From positions 1 to 63,611 of the forward strand of contig NZ_JAIVEM010000065.1 of assembly GCF_020404765.1 (NCBI RefSeq): DNA of 63,611 nucleotides, in the 5' to 3' direction. Below, piece after piece: positions 1 through 10,498 of this stretch. The DNA comes from Paenibacillus sp. BJ-4 (GTDB taxonomy: Bacteria; Bacillota; Bacilli; Paenibacillales; Paenibacillaceae). Within the stretch, counting starts at the first letter, position 1. Every line of letters starts with the position of its first letter. A program made the position numbers and the translations under genes. Below the pieces are notes generated by a model. The model did not search any database. It was not told the origin of the DNA and saw only the letters and a list, made by a program, of their open reading frames with translations.

Positions 1-100
1 AGGGGTTCCACACGTACCCATCCCGAACACGACCGTTAAGCCCTCCAGCGCCGATGGTACTTGGACCGCAGGGTCCTGGGAGAGTAGGACGTTGCCAAGC
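1..100 (+). rRNA. rrf: 5S ribosomal RNA, 3' part
   Basis: The first 100 bases match the body and 3' end of a Firmicutes 5S rRNA, including the CCCATCCCGAACACGACCG core and the terminal GTTGCCAAGC. The 5' end lies outside the window. It closes an rRNA operon read on the plus strand, just ahead of guaB, as in B. subtilis where an rRNA operon precedes guaB. Confidence 0.95.
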
Positions 101-110
101 AACAAGTAAA

Positions 111-147
111 AAGAACCATGATCTCAATTGGATCATGGTTCTTTTTT
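111..147 (+). terminator. rRNA operon terminator
   Basis: A perfect 13-bp stem (111-123 with 131-143) and a 7-base loop are followed by a T run to 147. It lies 11 bases after the 5S rRNA end. Confidence 0.93.
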
Positions 148-325
148 GTATATGGACAAACAATCTATAGAACTGAACTTCTCCTATATTGTTTTCCTAA
201 GTTGGGAATACTCATTTAAGAATATCGTGATTTATCTGAAAAGGCTTATTTATAAAGAATGTCCTTCGTAGGAGTACACTTGTTTGTACAGGGAAATACT
301 AAGGGTTAGGGCTATTGATGAAGGC

Positions 326-354
326 TTGACACCCCTATACCGCTTTGCTAAGAT
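326..354 (+). promoter_or_regulatory. putative SigA promoter of guaB
   Basis: A consensus TTGACA (326-331) and TAAGAT (349-354) are separated by 17 bases and lie about 90 bases before the guaB ribosome-binding site. Nothing else was recognised in 148-430; no purine riboswitch or PurR site could be identified with confidence. Confidence 0.55.
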
Positions 355-432
355 TGCAATAATATATTTTCAGAGAGCCTTGATTTGTCCATGTCGGACA
401 GACAACAAGACCAATACAGACTAAACATTTGA

Positions 433-1905
<1,473 letters not shown>

Positions 1906-1928
1906 AGTTCGGCTTTGATAGACTTGAC

Positions 1929-1967
1929 GACAGGCAGAGTGCATTTCGCTCTGCCTGTCTTTTTTTA
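1929..1967 (+). terminator. guaB terminator
   Basis: A perfect 11-bp stem (1929-1939 with 1949-1959), a 9-base loop and a run of T to 1967 follow the guaB stop. Confidence 0.93.
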
Positions 1968-2213
1968 GAGATACCCCTGTGATAGAATAGACAAGTGTCC
2001 GCCCTTTTTACGGAGTTATTAATAAAGTAATGACACATTAAGACCCTTAAATGAGTCCCTGCTGGATCAAAGGTACAAGCAGAGCATGCTCATGGTAGAC
2101 CCGAACTTAAGATAAAATCCAATGAACGATAGGACATCTAAACATTAATTACATTTGCCTAGTAGAGGCTATAACCACCGTCTCGTTATACATAGCGGAT
2201 CGGGTTGAGGTAC
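1968..2213. other. dacA upstream region, no recognised element
   Basis: About 250 bases hold no plausible gene. The only structure noticed is a 10-bp palindrome GAGCATGCTC at 2082-2091. No confident promoter, T-box or riboswitch core was found. Confidence 0.4.
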
Positions 2214-2232
2214 GAGAGGAGTTTGTATTCAT

Positions 2233-3621
2233 TTGAAAGCGAATAATCAAAAACAAAATAACAAACGCAGCATGATCAAGAAAAGTGTAACTGCTGTTAT
2301 GGTGCTTAATATGATGTATATGTCGGCGTTGCCTGTTGTAGGCAATTTCGATCCGACCGTGGCTACTTTTGCTGCCGGGACGACCACCGAGTCGCCAAAA
2401 ATCATTGGGACAGGCTCTGTTAACCCACCTAGTCTGGCATTACGTTCTGCCATCCTGATTGAGCCGTCTACAGGGCAGGTATTGCTGTCTATGAACCCGG
2501 ACGAGCCGCTTCCGCCAGCTAGTATGACTAAAATGATGACCGAATACATCGTGGCTGAGCAAGTCAAGCAGGGCAAGCTCAAATGGACGGATAAAGTAAC
2601 TGTTAATGAGAACGCTGCTAAGAGCATCGGATCGCGTATTTTTTTGGCTCAAGGTGATCAACATACGATAGAAGAGCTTTATATTGCCATGGCGGTAGGT
2701 TCTGCTAATGATGCAACGGTAGCCCTTGCCGAACGTGTATCTGGAACGGAGCAGGATTTTGTTAAATTAATGAATGAGACAGCCCAAAAGATGGGCATGA
2801 AGAATACGTATTTTATCAATTCAACAGGTCTGGATCGCAAGGATATGCCGACAGGCTATCAGCCAGACACGGATCGGGAAACTGTAATGACAGCGAGAGA
2901 TGCGGCAACACTAGCGAGCAACATTATTAAGGACCATCCGGATTATAAACGTTTTACGACGATTCAATCCTACAAATTCCGTCCGACGGATAAGGCGCCG
3001 ATTGTTAATTACAACTGGATGCTGGAAGCAAACAAAAATATCACTAACTTTAGAAAGTTCGCTTATCCGGGTCTGGATGGAATGAAGACTGGTCATACGA
3101 CCAACGCGGGTAACTGCTTTACCGGGACAGCCGAACGCAACGGAATGCGCCTTATTAGTGTAGTTATGGGAGCAGATTCTGAACCCCATCGTTTTACAGA
3201 GACAGCTAAAGTACTGAACTATGGTTTTGATAATTTTGAAGTAAAGCAGGTTGTAGCACCAAAGACAGTAGTGAAGGGTATAGAGAATGTGCCTGTAACC
3301 AAAGGGAAAGAAACAGAAGTGCCTGTTGTGACAAAGGATGCAGTAAGTTTTATCGTACCTAAGGGCGCGAGCAATCCTAAGGTAACCTTCACAACGAACA
3401 TAACGCCGGCAAGCTCTCTTGTGGCACCGTTGAAGCAAGGAGCAAAAGTCGGAACAATCACGTATACGTACAAAACGGATGGCTCGGACAAGGGCCAGAT
3501 CAAAACCGTAGATTTGGTTACGACGACGGCAGTAGAAGAGGGTGGATGGTTCCGGATGCTGTTCCGGGCAATCGGTGATTTCTTCGGTGATTTGTTCCAG
3601 AGCATTAAAAATCTTTTCTAA
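2233..3621 (+). CDS. dacA: D-alanyl-D-alanine carboxypeptidase (PBP5 type)
   Basis: A low-molecular-weight penicillin-binding protein that trims the terminal D-Ala from peptidoglycan pentapeptides at the outer face of the membrane. The basic N-terminus and a hydrophobic stretch near residues 14-35 form a signal peptide. The peptidase S11 motifs are complete: SMTK at 97-100 with the nucleophile Ser97, SAN at 157-159 and KTG at 285-287. A PBP5 C-terminal beta domain follows and the last 20 residues (rich in F, L and I) suit an amphipathic membrane anchor. The start is TTG, with AGAGGAG at 2215-2221 upstream. It sits between guaB and pdxST, as in B. subtilis. Confidence 0.95.
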   Translation: MKANNQKQNNKRSMIKKSVTAVMVLNMMYMSALPVVGNFDPTVATFAAGTTTESPKIIGTGSVNPPSLALRSAILIEPSTGQVLLSMNPDEPLPPASMTKMMTEYIVAEQVKQGKLKWTDKVTVNENAAKSIGSRIFLAQGDQHTIEELYIAMAVGSANDATVALAERVSGTEQDFVKLMNETAQKMGMKNTYFINSTGLDRKDMPTGYQPDTDRETVMTARDAATLASNIIKDHPDYKRFTTIQSYKFRPTDKAPIVNYNWMLEANKNITNFRKFAYPGLDGMKTGHTTNAGNCFTGTAERNGMRLISVVMGADSEPHRFTETAKVLNYGFDNFEVKQVVAPKTVVKGIENVPVTKGKETEVPVVTKDAVSFIVPKGASNPKVTFTTNITPASSLVAPLKQGAKVGTITYTYKTDGSDKGQIKTVDLVTTTAVEEGGWFRMLFRAIGDFFGDLFQSIKNLF

Positions 3622-3679
3622 TTTGTGAGAGAAAAACGAGTACCTTGTTCTTCATTACCTATTTTGCAGCTAGAAATGA

Positions 3680-3708
3680 TTGTGTATTTGGCGTCTGTGC
3701 GGTAAAAT
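3680..3708 (+). promoter_or_regulatory. putative SigA promoter of pdxST
   Basis: TTGTGT (3680-3685), a 17-base spacer and TAAAAT (3703-3708) lie 44 bases before pdxS. Confidence 0.5.
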
Positions 3709-3751
3709 ATTAAGTTAGAATCTAAACGTAACCCTTACAGGAGGCAACGAT

Positions 3752-4633
3752 ATGGAAACGGGAACTTCGCGTGTTAAAAGAGGAATGGCAGAAATGCAAA
3801 AAGGCGGCGTGATTATGGATGTCATGAACGCTGAACAGGCTAAAATTGCAGAGGCAGCAGGCGCTACTGCTGTAATGGCTCTAGAACGGGTGCCTTCAGA
3901 TATCCGTGCAGCTGGTGGGGTTGCCCGTATGGCTGACCCGACGATTGTGGAAGAGGTTATGAAGGTTGTTTCTATCCCGGTTATGGCTAAGGCACGTATC
4001 GGTCATTTTGTGGAGGCAAAGGTGCTGGAATCTCTCGGTGTCGACTATCTCGATGAGAGTGAAGTGCTGACACCTGCGGATGAAGTTTTCCATATCGATA
4101 AGCGGGAATTCACCGTTCCATTTGTTTGCGGAGCTAAGGATCTGGGAGAAGCACTGCGTCGTATCGGCGAAGGCGCATCTATGATTCGTACAAAAGGTGA
4201 GCCTGGAACAGGAAATATTGTTGAAGCTGTTCGACATATGCGTTTTATCAACGGTCAAATTCGGAAGGTGCAAAACCTGTCGAAGGACGAGCTGTATGCA
4301 GAAGCGAAAAACCTCGGCGTTGCTTACGAACTGCTGCTGGAAGTGCATGAGCACGGTAAGCTGCCAGTGGTTAACTTTGCTGCGGGTGGCGTAGCAACAC
4401 CTGCTGATGCCGCATTGATGATGCATTTGGGCGCTGATGGTGTCTTCGTGGGTTCGGGGATTTTTAAATCGGACAGCCCTGAGAAATTCGCGAGAGCAAT
4501 CGTGGAAGCAACCACTCATTATACAGACTATAAGCTGATTGCAGAAGTATCGAAGAATTTGGGTACTCCTATGAAGGGCATTGAAATTTCCAAGCTGGCA
4601 CCGCATGAACGCATGCAGGATCGTGGCTGGTAA
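3752..4633 (+). CDS. pdxS: pyridoxal 5'-phosphate synthase lyase subunit
   Basis: The synthase subunit of the DXP-independent vitamin B6 pathway. It joins ribose 5-phosphate, glyceraldehyde 3-phosphate and ammonia to form pyridoxal phosphate. The TIM-barrel sequence is highly conserved. Lys80 in VMAKARIGH and Lys147 in [10 protein letters not shown] match the two catalytic lysines of the family. Length (293 aa) is typical. AGGAGG precedes the ATG. Its partner pdxT begins 17 bases downstream, so the pair is an operon that assembles a 12:12 PdxS-PdxT complex. Confidence 0.97.
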   Translation: METGTSRVKRGMAEMQKGGVIMDVMNAEQAKIAEAAGATAVMALERVPSDIRAAGGVARMADPTIVEEVMKVVSIPVMAKARIGHFVEAKVLESLGVDYLDESEVLTPADEVFHIDKREFTVPFVCGAKDLGEALRRIGEGASMIRTKGEPGTGNIVEAVRHMRFINGQIRKVQNLSKDELYAEAKNLGVAYELLLEVHEHGKLPVVNFAAGGVATPADAALMMHLGADGVFVGSGIFKSDSPEKFARAIVEATTHYTDYKLIAEVSKNLGTPMKGIEISKLAPHERMQDRGW

Positions 4634-4650
4634 GGAAAGAAGGGACCAGC

Positions 4651-5217
4651 ATGAAAATAGGAGTATTGTCGCTGCAAGGTGCTGTGGCTGAGCATATACG
4701 TAGTATTGAATGTGCAGGCGCTGAAGGAGTGGCGGTGAAGAAGATCGAACAGCTCGATGAGCTGTCCGGTCTTGTCATTCCCGGCGGTGAAAGCACAACC
4801 ATCGGCAAGCTAATGCGCAAGTATGAGTTTATAGATGCTATACGTCAGTTTTCCGATCAAGGCAAGCCCATATTGGGTACCTGTGCGGGATTGATTGTGC
4901 TGGCCAAAAAAATTCAAGGGCAGGAAGAAGTACACTTGGGACTGATGGATATTACAGTATCGCGTAATGCCTTTGGTCGCCAACGAGAAAGCTTTGAAAC
5001 AGACTTGAATATTAAAGGGATTGAGCAGCCGGTTCGTGCTGTGTTTATACGCGCGCCGTTAATCATGTCTGTTGGAACAGGAGTAGACGTGTTGTCTGAG
5101 TACAACGGCGAGATCGTGGCGGCCCGTCAGGGGCATTTGCTGGCTTCATCCTTCCATCCGGAATTAACAGACGATTACCGGTTACATCAGTATTTTGTGG
5201 ATATGGTCCGCGAATAG
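4651..5217 (+). CDS. pdxT: pyridoxal 5'-phosphate synthase glutaminase subunit
   Basis: The class I glutamine amidotransferase that hydrolyses glutamine and passes ammonia to PdxS. The triad is visible: Cys78 in LGTCAGL, and His169 and Glu171 in SFHPEL. PGGEST near residues 44-49 is also typical. It has 188 aa, the usual size. The ATG has an AAGAAGG ribosome-binding site in the short gap after pdxS, which indicates cotranscription. Confidence 0.96.
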   Translation: MKIGVLSLQGAVAEHIRSIECAGAEGVAVKKIEQLDELSGLVIPGGESTTIGKLMRKYEFIDAIRQFSDQGKPILGTCAGLIVLAKKIQGQEEVHLGLMDITVSRNAFGRQRESFETDLNIKGIEQPVRAVFIRAPLIMSVGTGVDVLSEYNGEIVAARQGHLLASSFHPELTDDYRLHQYFVDMVRE

Positions 5218-5253
5218 CGGAAAGTCAGGTTTGTAGTGTAGGAGGGATTACCT

Positions 5254-6537
5254 GTGTTAGATATAAAGATTTTACGTAATGAGCTTGGCCGGGTTGAAAA
5301 AGCTTTACAGAACAGAGGCAAATCGCTGGATCTGATTAATGGTTTTACAGATTTGGATGTAAGCCGTCGTGAACTGCTTCAGGAAAGTGAAGCGCTCAAA
5401 AATCGCCGGAATGTCGTATCCGGTGAAGTAGCCAAGTTGAAAAAGAACAAGGAAAATGCGGATGATCTTATTGCTGAAATGCGTCAGGTCTCCGATCGTA
5501 TTAAAGAAATGGATGATCAAGTGCGCGAGCTGGAGGTTCAGATCGACGAACTGGTGATGTCCATCCCGAATATCCCCAATGACACAGTGCCTGTAGGCGC
5601 CTCGGAAGAGGATAATGTAGAAATCCGTCGCTGGTCGGAGCCGCGCGAGTTTTCTTTTACGCCCAAAGCGCATTGGGAGTTGGCACAGAATCTGGACATT
5701 CTTGATTTTGAGGCCGCAGCTAAGGTGACGGGTTCCCGCTTTACGTTCTACAAAGGGTTGGGAGCGCGACTGGAGCGTGCTTTGATTAACTTTATGATGG
5801 ATTTACACAGCAGTGAACATGGTTATGAAGAAATGCTTCCTCCATACATTGTTAATCGCGACAGTCTGTATGGAACGGGACAACTTCCAAAGTTTGAAGA
5901 GGATTTGTTCAAACTGCGTGATACCGAGTATTATCTCATTCCTACAGCTGAAGTTCCGGTAACGAACTATCACCGCGAAGAGATTATGAATGCAGAGCAG
6001 CTTCCAAAATATTATGTGGCTTATAGCTCTTGCTTCCGTTCAGAAGCAGGATCGGCAGGACGGGATACGCGTGGTTTGATCCGCCAGCATCAGTTCAATA
6101 AGGTAGAGATACTCAAGCTGGTTCACCCGGACACCTCTTACGAGGAACTGGAAAAAATGACGAATGATGCTGAGCGTGTTCTACAGCTGCTTGGGCTTCC
6201 ATATCGCGTGCTGGCACTCTGCACTGGAGATATGGGATTTACGTCTGCCAAAACGTACGATTTGGAAGTGTGGCTGCCTGAGAGCGGCATGTACCGCGAA
6301 ATTTCTTCGTGCTCTAACACGGAAGACTTTCAGGCGCGTCGTGCGAACATCCGGTTTCGTCCAGATTCGAAAGCGAAGCCTGAATTTGTACATACACTGA
6401 ACGGTTCAGGATTGGCTGTAGGGCGCACGGTGGCTGCTATTTTGGAGAACTATCAGCAGGAAGACGGAAGCATTGTGATCCCTGAAGTGCTGCGTCCATA
6501 CATGCGAGGCGTCGAGGTTATTACTCCCAAACAGTAG
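5254..6537 (+). CDS. serS: seryl-tRNA synthetase
   Basis: Class II synthetase that charges tRNA-Ser (and tRNA-Sec where present). The N-terminal third (about residues 28-105) is the long coiled coil that grips the tRNA long arm. The catalytic core shows motif 2 around FRSEAG and motif 3 in [12 protein letters not shown]. Length 427 aa is normal. The start is GTG with GGAGGGAT at 5241-5248, 36 bases after pdxT, so it may be partly cotranscribed with pdxST. Its cognate tRNA-Ser(UGA) gene follows within 90 bases, an arrangement also found in B. subtilis. Confidence 0.97.
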   Translation: MLDIKILRNELGRVEKALQNRGKSLDLINGFTDLDVSRRELLQESEALKNRRNVVSGEVAKLKKNKENADDLIAEMRQVSDRIKEMDDQVRELEVQIDELVMSIPNIPNDTVPVGASEEDNVEIRRWSEPREFSFTPKAHWELAQNLDILDFEAAAKVTGSRFTFYKGLGARLERALINFMMDLHSSEHGYEEMLPPYIVNRDSLYGTGQLPKFEEDLFKLRDTEYYLIPTAEVPVTNYHREEIMNAEQLPKYYVAYSSCFRSEAGSAGRDTRGLIRQHQFNKVEILKLVHPDTSYEELEKMTNDAERVLQLLGLPYRVLALCTGDMGFTSAKTYDLEVWLPESGMYREISSCSNTEDFQARRANIRFRPDSKAKPEFVHTLNGSGLAVGRTVAAILENYQQEDGSIVIPEVLRPYMRGVEVITPKQ

Positions 6538-6540
6538 GCA

Positions 6541-6569
6541 TTGCATTTGTAGAAAGTCTGTGGTAAAAT
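6541..6569 (+). promoter_or_regulatory. putative promoter of tRNA-Ser
   Basis: TTGCAT (6541-6546) and TAAAAT (6564-6569) with a 17-base spacer lie 58 bases before the tRNA. Confidence 0.45.
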
Positions 6570-6626
6570 AATTTTGTTGCGCCTGAGTTAGTTTTAAAAG
6601 GAAGCAGCTTTATCCATTTACCACCT

Positions 6627-6715
6627 GGAGAGGTACCGAAGCGGTCATAACGGGGCGGTCTTGAAAACCGTTAGAGTGCAAGCTCACATGGGTTCGAATC
6701 CCATCCTCTCCGCCA
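6627..6715 (+). tRNA. tRNA-Ser (anticodon UGA)
   Basis: An 89-base class II tRNA with acceptor stem GGAGAGG/CCTCTCC and encoded CCA end. The anticodon loop CTTGAAA sits on a CGGT/ACCG stem, giving UGA. It has the long variable arm of serine tRNAs and the T-loop GGTTCGAATCC. Confidence 0.96.
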
Positions 6716-6858
6716 TATTATAAAATAACCAAGCCGTTCAAATACGATAGCTGGACATTAGCCTTTAAATGCTATGGATCAGGAATCGTGGAGAATGGCT
6801 TTTTTGTTGTATAAAAAGCCTGCTTTTTTCACACGTTATCAGATGTGGAGGTGCTGGC

Positions 6859-7200
6859 ATGAATCGAGAAATGACAGTAGATCAGCAAAAGCTGGTAGAA
6901 GCTTGGCAGGAGCAACTGCCGATTCTTTTGAATTCAGGAGACAAAACACAGGTGCAGGCAGATGAAGCAGACAGCCGGGCTATACGAATCCACATTGAGG
7001 TAGAAGGCCGGCAAATGTACTCCTTCGACTTTGCGTGCACCTATGTAGATTCCCGAGAAGTGCAGGTTAGTTTGGTCGATGTAGAACGGGATGGGAAGTC
7101 TGTGGATGAACGAACAGATATCATCCAACAGTTGGTGTCTGATTATACGCGGCATATTCACCAATGTGCTCAGACGCTACAGTCATTGACGCATTCTTAG
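6859..7200 (+). CDS. hypothetical protein, 113 aa
   Basis: I do not recognise this family. It is a small, acidic, soluble-looking protein with no signal peptide or membrane segment. It has alternating hydrophobic strands in the middle and an amphipathic C-terminal helix (about residues 80-108). The frame stays open upstream to a TTG at 6769, but GGAGGTG at 6847-6853 places the start at ATG 6859. It lies between tRNA-Ser and two tiny genes, one of which encodes a spore protein. No function is assigned. Confidence 0.7.
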   Translation: MNREMTVDQQKLVEAWQEQLPILLNSGDKTQVQADEADSRAIRIHIEVEGRQMYSFDFACTYVDSREVQVSLVDVERDGKSVDERTDIIQQLVSDYTRHIHQCAQTLQSLTHS

Positions 7201-7229
7201 TCATGAAGGAATAAGGGGGAGAAGGCTAC

Positions 7230-7400
7230 ATGACGAAAGCCAAAAACGGTTTGGATAAAAACCTGTCTAACATTGTAGATGATTTGGAGCAGCGTCCAGT
7301 AAATAGTCATCAGGCACAGCAAGTGCAGCAGGATCGTAATGACCGCCGTCATCAGGATTCACTAAATCACGATAAAACGGAAGACCTGCACCATCTATAG
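7230..7400 (+). CDS. small hydrophilic protein, 56 aa
   Basis: A 56-residue ORF with a good AAGGGGGA site 10 bases before the ATG. It is very rich in Q, D, N, H and R and has almost no hydrophobic core after residue 20, which suggests a disordered or nucleic-acid-associated peptide. It starts 29 bases after the preceding gene and is followed by sspP. The composition and neighbour suggest a spore-associated peptide, but this is inference and no family was recognised. Confidence 0.55.
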   Translation: MTKAKNGLDKNLSNIVDDLEQRPVNSHQAQQVQQDRNDRRHQDSLNHDKTEDLHHL

Positions 7401-7471
7401 TCCTATTTTAAATGGTAGTAAACGGATTTTTTAATGTATTAGAGTATAGACTGAGAACGGAGGGTGCATAA

Positions 7472-7627
7472 ATGAGCAAGCCTAAAGCCATTCCTGTTCC
7501 CGAAGCACAGGATTCTGGTGGAGGAAACGAAAGACGTGAGCGTAATCATCAACAAGAGCCATTGTCTGGTTCTAAAAAGGTGAAACAACGAAATCACGTC
7601 GATCACCACAACAGAGAAGGGTCTTAA
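7472..7627 (+). CDS. sspP: small acid-soluble spore protein P (SspP/CotL-like)
   Basis: A 51-aa hydrophilic protein. The segment EPLSGSKKVKQRNH is nearly identical to the core of B. subtilis SspP (EPLSGSKKVKNRNH), a minor small acid-soluble protein made in the forespore. The start ATG has CGGAGGG at 7459-7464 upstream. In this family the conserved PLSGSKKV block is the recognition feature and the N-terminus varies. A hairpin terminator follows. It is too short for most ORF callers. No SigG promoter could be identified with certainty upstream. Confidence 0.82.
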   Translation: MSKPKAIPVPEAQDSGGGNERRERNHQQEPLSGSKKVKQRNHVDHHNREGS

Positions 7628-7669
7628 GCAGTTAGACTTTTTTCCTAAAAATATATTGCATGATATAGT

Positions 7670-7699
7670 ACACCCTGGTTAGAGAGCCAGGGTGTCTTT
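7670..7699 (+). terminator. terminator after sspP
   Basis: A 9-bp stem ACACCCTGG (7670-7678) with CCAGGGTGT (7687-7695), followed by CTTTGT. The T run is short. Confidence 0.6.
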
Positions 7700-7826
7700 G
7701 TGCTTATTGCAAGAAAATTTTCCAATAAGTGTTTCGTTGTCTGTGAAAATGCGGTAAAATAGGGGGTGTGTATTTTTTGGTTAGTATTATAAAAGGGGTT
7801 AATTACGAGAGGAGAGAATCTACACA

Positions 7827-8903
7827 ATGAGTAAAAAGTTATCCGTCTTGGTACTCACTATGGTGTTGCTTTTGACGGTAGCCCTGGTAGGTTGTAGCAA
7901 GAAGTTAGAGCCGAAGGAAGCTGTTACAAGCGGTACTGCAAATGCAATGAAATTGAACTCTTATGAAACTAAAAGTCAATTTACAGTTAAGGATCTGACA
8001 ATTTCATCCGCTACTCTGCCAAGTGAGCAAAGTGCAATGATAACCAGTATGCTAAAAAATGCAGACATTACGCTGGACGGTGTATATCAAAAAGAACCTT
8101 TACAATCTGAAATGACGTTGGGCATTCATTTGAAAGGTGATCTTTCCACCAGCTTCACGATTCCAATGGTTATGACTAAAGATAAATTGTACGTTAAAAT
8201 TCCGAATATTCCATTCTACCCGCTTCCACAGGATGTAGTCGGTAAATTCCTGATCATTGACCCACAAGAGCTGGCTAAGCAATCCGGACAAGAATTCAAC
8301 CCTGCAGCGATGGATCAGGAAAAATCGCAAAAATTTGCGAACGAAGTGATTGCCGCAATTATGGGCGAGTATGACCAAGCTACGTATTTCTTTGATATTG
8401 ATCCTAAAGATGCTAAATTGCCACAAGGCGTTGAAGCTAAACAAGTAGTTCAATTCAAAATAACGAACGACAACGTGAAGCAAGCAACAAACACATTTAT
8501 CACTAAGGCGCTTCCTAAAATCCTTGATGTGGCATCTAAAGACGAATATGCTGGCATGCTTCAAGTGAAGAAGGAAGAACTGGCTGAAGCGAAGAAAGAA
8601 CTACAATCCAACACCAGTGAAGTGAGCAAAAAGCTGGATGAGTTGAAAAATTATTTGACGGTGAAACAATTTGACATTAACACGGCTTTGAACAAGGATA
8701 ACATTCCTGTGTATCAAGACCTGAATGCTAATGTGGAGATGAATGATCCGGCTACAAAAGACAATGTGAAATTGTCTGTAACAGGCTACACGCAATATAG
8801 CAAAATCAATGAAAAGGCAACATTTAAAGTGGGTATTCCAACAGGCGACCAAGTCCTGACCATGGAACAACTTCAACAAAAAATGCAAACTGTCGCTCCT
8901 TAA
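7827..8903 (+). CDS. lipoprotein of unknown function
   Basis: A secreted, membrane-anchored protein. It has a basic N-terminus, a hydrophobic segment and a lipobox LVGC at about residues 20-23, so the mature protein starts at Cys23. The 335 residues beyond are soluble, rich in K, T and V, with a helical stretch near residues 240-275 that could form a coiled coil. The style resembles Paenibacillus lipoproteins of the LppX/DUF6612 kind (beta-rich, possible lipid binding), but I cannot name the family with certainty. GAGGAGAG precedes the ATG. It stands alone, with a terminator after it. Confidence 0.85.
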   Translation: MSKKLSVLVLTMVLLLTVALVGCSKKLEPKEAVTSGTANAMKLNSYETKSQFTVKDLTISSATLPSEQSAMITSMLKNADITLDGVYQKEPLQSEMTLGIHLKGDLSTSFTIPMVMTKDKLYVKIPNIPFYPLPQDVVGKFLIIDPQELAKQSGQEFNPAAMDQEKSQKFANEVIAAIMGEYDQATYFFDIDPKDAKLPQGVEAKQVVQFKITNDNVKQATNTFITKALPKILDVASKDEYAGMLQVKKEELAEAKKELQSNTSEVSKKLDELKNYLTVKQFDINTALNKDNIPVYQDLNANVEMNDPATKDNVKLSVTGYTQYSKINEKATFKVGIPTGDQVLTMEQLQQKMQTVAP

Positions 8904-8951
8904 GTATAGAATGACAGTCTTGCAAGGCAGCATTCATCATGTGATGTAAGA

Positions 8952-8984
8952 AAACCGCTCGGCTTAACGCCGGGCGGTTTTTTT
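8952..8984 (+). terminator. terminator after the lipoprotein gene
   Basis: A 12-bp stem (8952-8963 with 8969-8980, one G-T pair) and a T run to 8984. Confidence 0.9.
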
Positions 8985-9017
8985 GTCTACTGCTATATTA
9001 GAACCCTGTGCAGACAT

Positions 9018-9584
9018 TTAGGTCTGCCACACGTCATCCTCAGCTAAAAGTCCGAACATCTGGTGATCCTGCCAAGTGCCCTGGATTTGTACCAGCTTGC
9101 GGGCAATACCTTCTGGCTGGAAGCCGCATTTTTTCAATACGCGCTGTGAGCGGATATTATGCAAGAGAGTACCCGCCTGAAGACGGTGCAGGGAGAGCGC
9201 ACGGAAGGCATATTGTATGATCAACTTCAGGGCAGCGGTCATATGACCCCGGCCCTGTTCATGCTGATCTATCATGTAGCCGATATCGGCAAATTGTCCG
9301 GCTCCACGTACCAGATTGGAAATGGAGATATATCCGATGAGCCGCTCTTCCTTTAAGAGAAAGATACCGAACATGTACCCTCGATCCTCTTCGGTTTGAC
9401 GCAGCTTTTGCCGGATGTAGTCCTGCTGTTTCTCTAATGTGAAAAATGAATCCTCGTAAAGCGGCTCGTACGGCGCATATGACTCCTTGTTTCGCATTCT
9501 AAGGGCGAGAAGGGATTCACAGTCCTTCAAGCCTATTGGCCGTAAAAAGATACCTTGAGGCGTGTTATACAAGCTCATGGGCAT
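9018..9584 (-). CDS. GNAT family N-acetyltransferase (RimJ-like)
   Basis: A 188-aa GCN5-related acetyltransferase. The RimJ/RimL-type pattern is visible: LRPIGLKD near the start, then the beta strand around IGYISISN, the acetyl-CoA loop EQGRGHMTAAL, and LHRLQAGTL with VLKKCGF in the second half. Substrate cannot be told; relatives acetylate ribosomal protein N-termini or antibiotics. The frame is open to TTG 9602, but that would include the AAGGAG site, so the start is ATG 9584 (or ATG 9578). It lies tail-to-tail with the lipoprotein gene and head-to-tail after tadA. Confidence 0.88.
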   Translation of the reverse strand: MPMSLYNTPQGIFLRPIGLKDCESLLALRMRNKESYAPYEPLYEDSFFTLEKQQDYIRQKLRQTEEDRGYMFGIFLLKEERLIGYISISNLVRGAGQFADIGYMIDQHEQGRGHMTAALKLIIQYAFRALSLHRLQAGTLLHNIRSQRVLKKCGFQPEGIARKLVQIQGTWQDHQMFGLLAEDDVWQT

Positions 9585-9672
9585 GGGCTGATCTCCTTCC
9601 AAAGGGAATTCGCAATCAGATGTAAAACGACTGATCGCGGTTGTGTGGGAGTAAGTGCTTCGGATTTCATCC

Positions 9673-10224
<552 letters not shown>

Positions 10225-10245
10225 TTAACATGATGTGAATAAAAT

Positions 10246-10326
10246 TGTGGATAACACCACACTTGTCCACAGACATATCCACAGTTTATAATAAAACCTG
10301 TGTATTTGTGGATTACTTGTGGATGA
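10246..10326. repeat. cluster of five DnaA boxes
   Basis: Five 9-mers match the DnaA box TTATCCACA or differ at one or two bases. They are 10246-10254 (minus, perfect), 10263-10271 (plus, TTGTCCACA), 10275-10283 (plus, ATATCCACA), 10307-10315 (minus, TAATCCACA) and 10318-10326 (minus, TCATCCACA). They fall within 81 bases in the tadA-kinase intergenic region. Such clusters outside oriC are known in B. subtilis as DnaA-binding sites that affect initiation timing or local transcription. Confidence 0.8.
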
Positions 10327-10360
10327 TTATCTGATTATATTGTAGGCAAACGCCCCTGTG

Positions 10361-10389
10361 TTGACAACACTATACACTTGGTGTGTATT
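10361..10389 (+). promoter_or_regulatory. putative SigA promoter of the sensor kinase
   Basis: Consensus TTGACA (10361-10366), a 17-base spacer and TGTATT (10384-10389). It lies 35 bases downstream of the last DnaA box, so DnaA bound there would sit just upstream of the -35 element. Confidence 0.5.
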
Positions 10390-10498
10390 TATGTATATCC
10401 GGGAAATGTAAATGCTGGTATCACGGGCGTTATTACGGTATCATTGAGTTAGCAATTGCCAGTAATCGCCAGCATACGGCAAGAGGTGAGAATTTAGT

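Noticed and set aside
1968..2232. T-box or riboswitch leader before dacA
   Set aside because: No T-box sequence, specifier loop or other known core was found. Only an isolated 10-bp palindrome is present.
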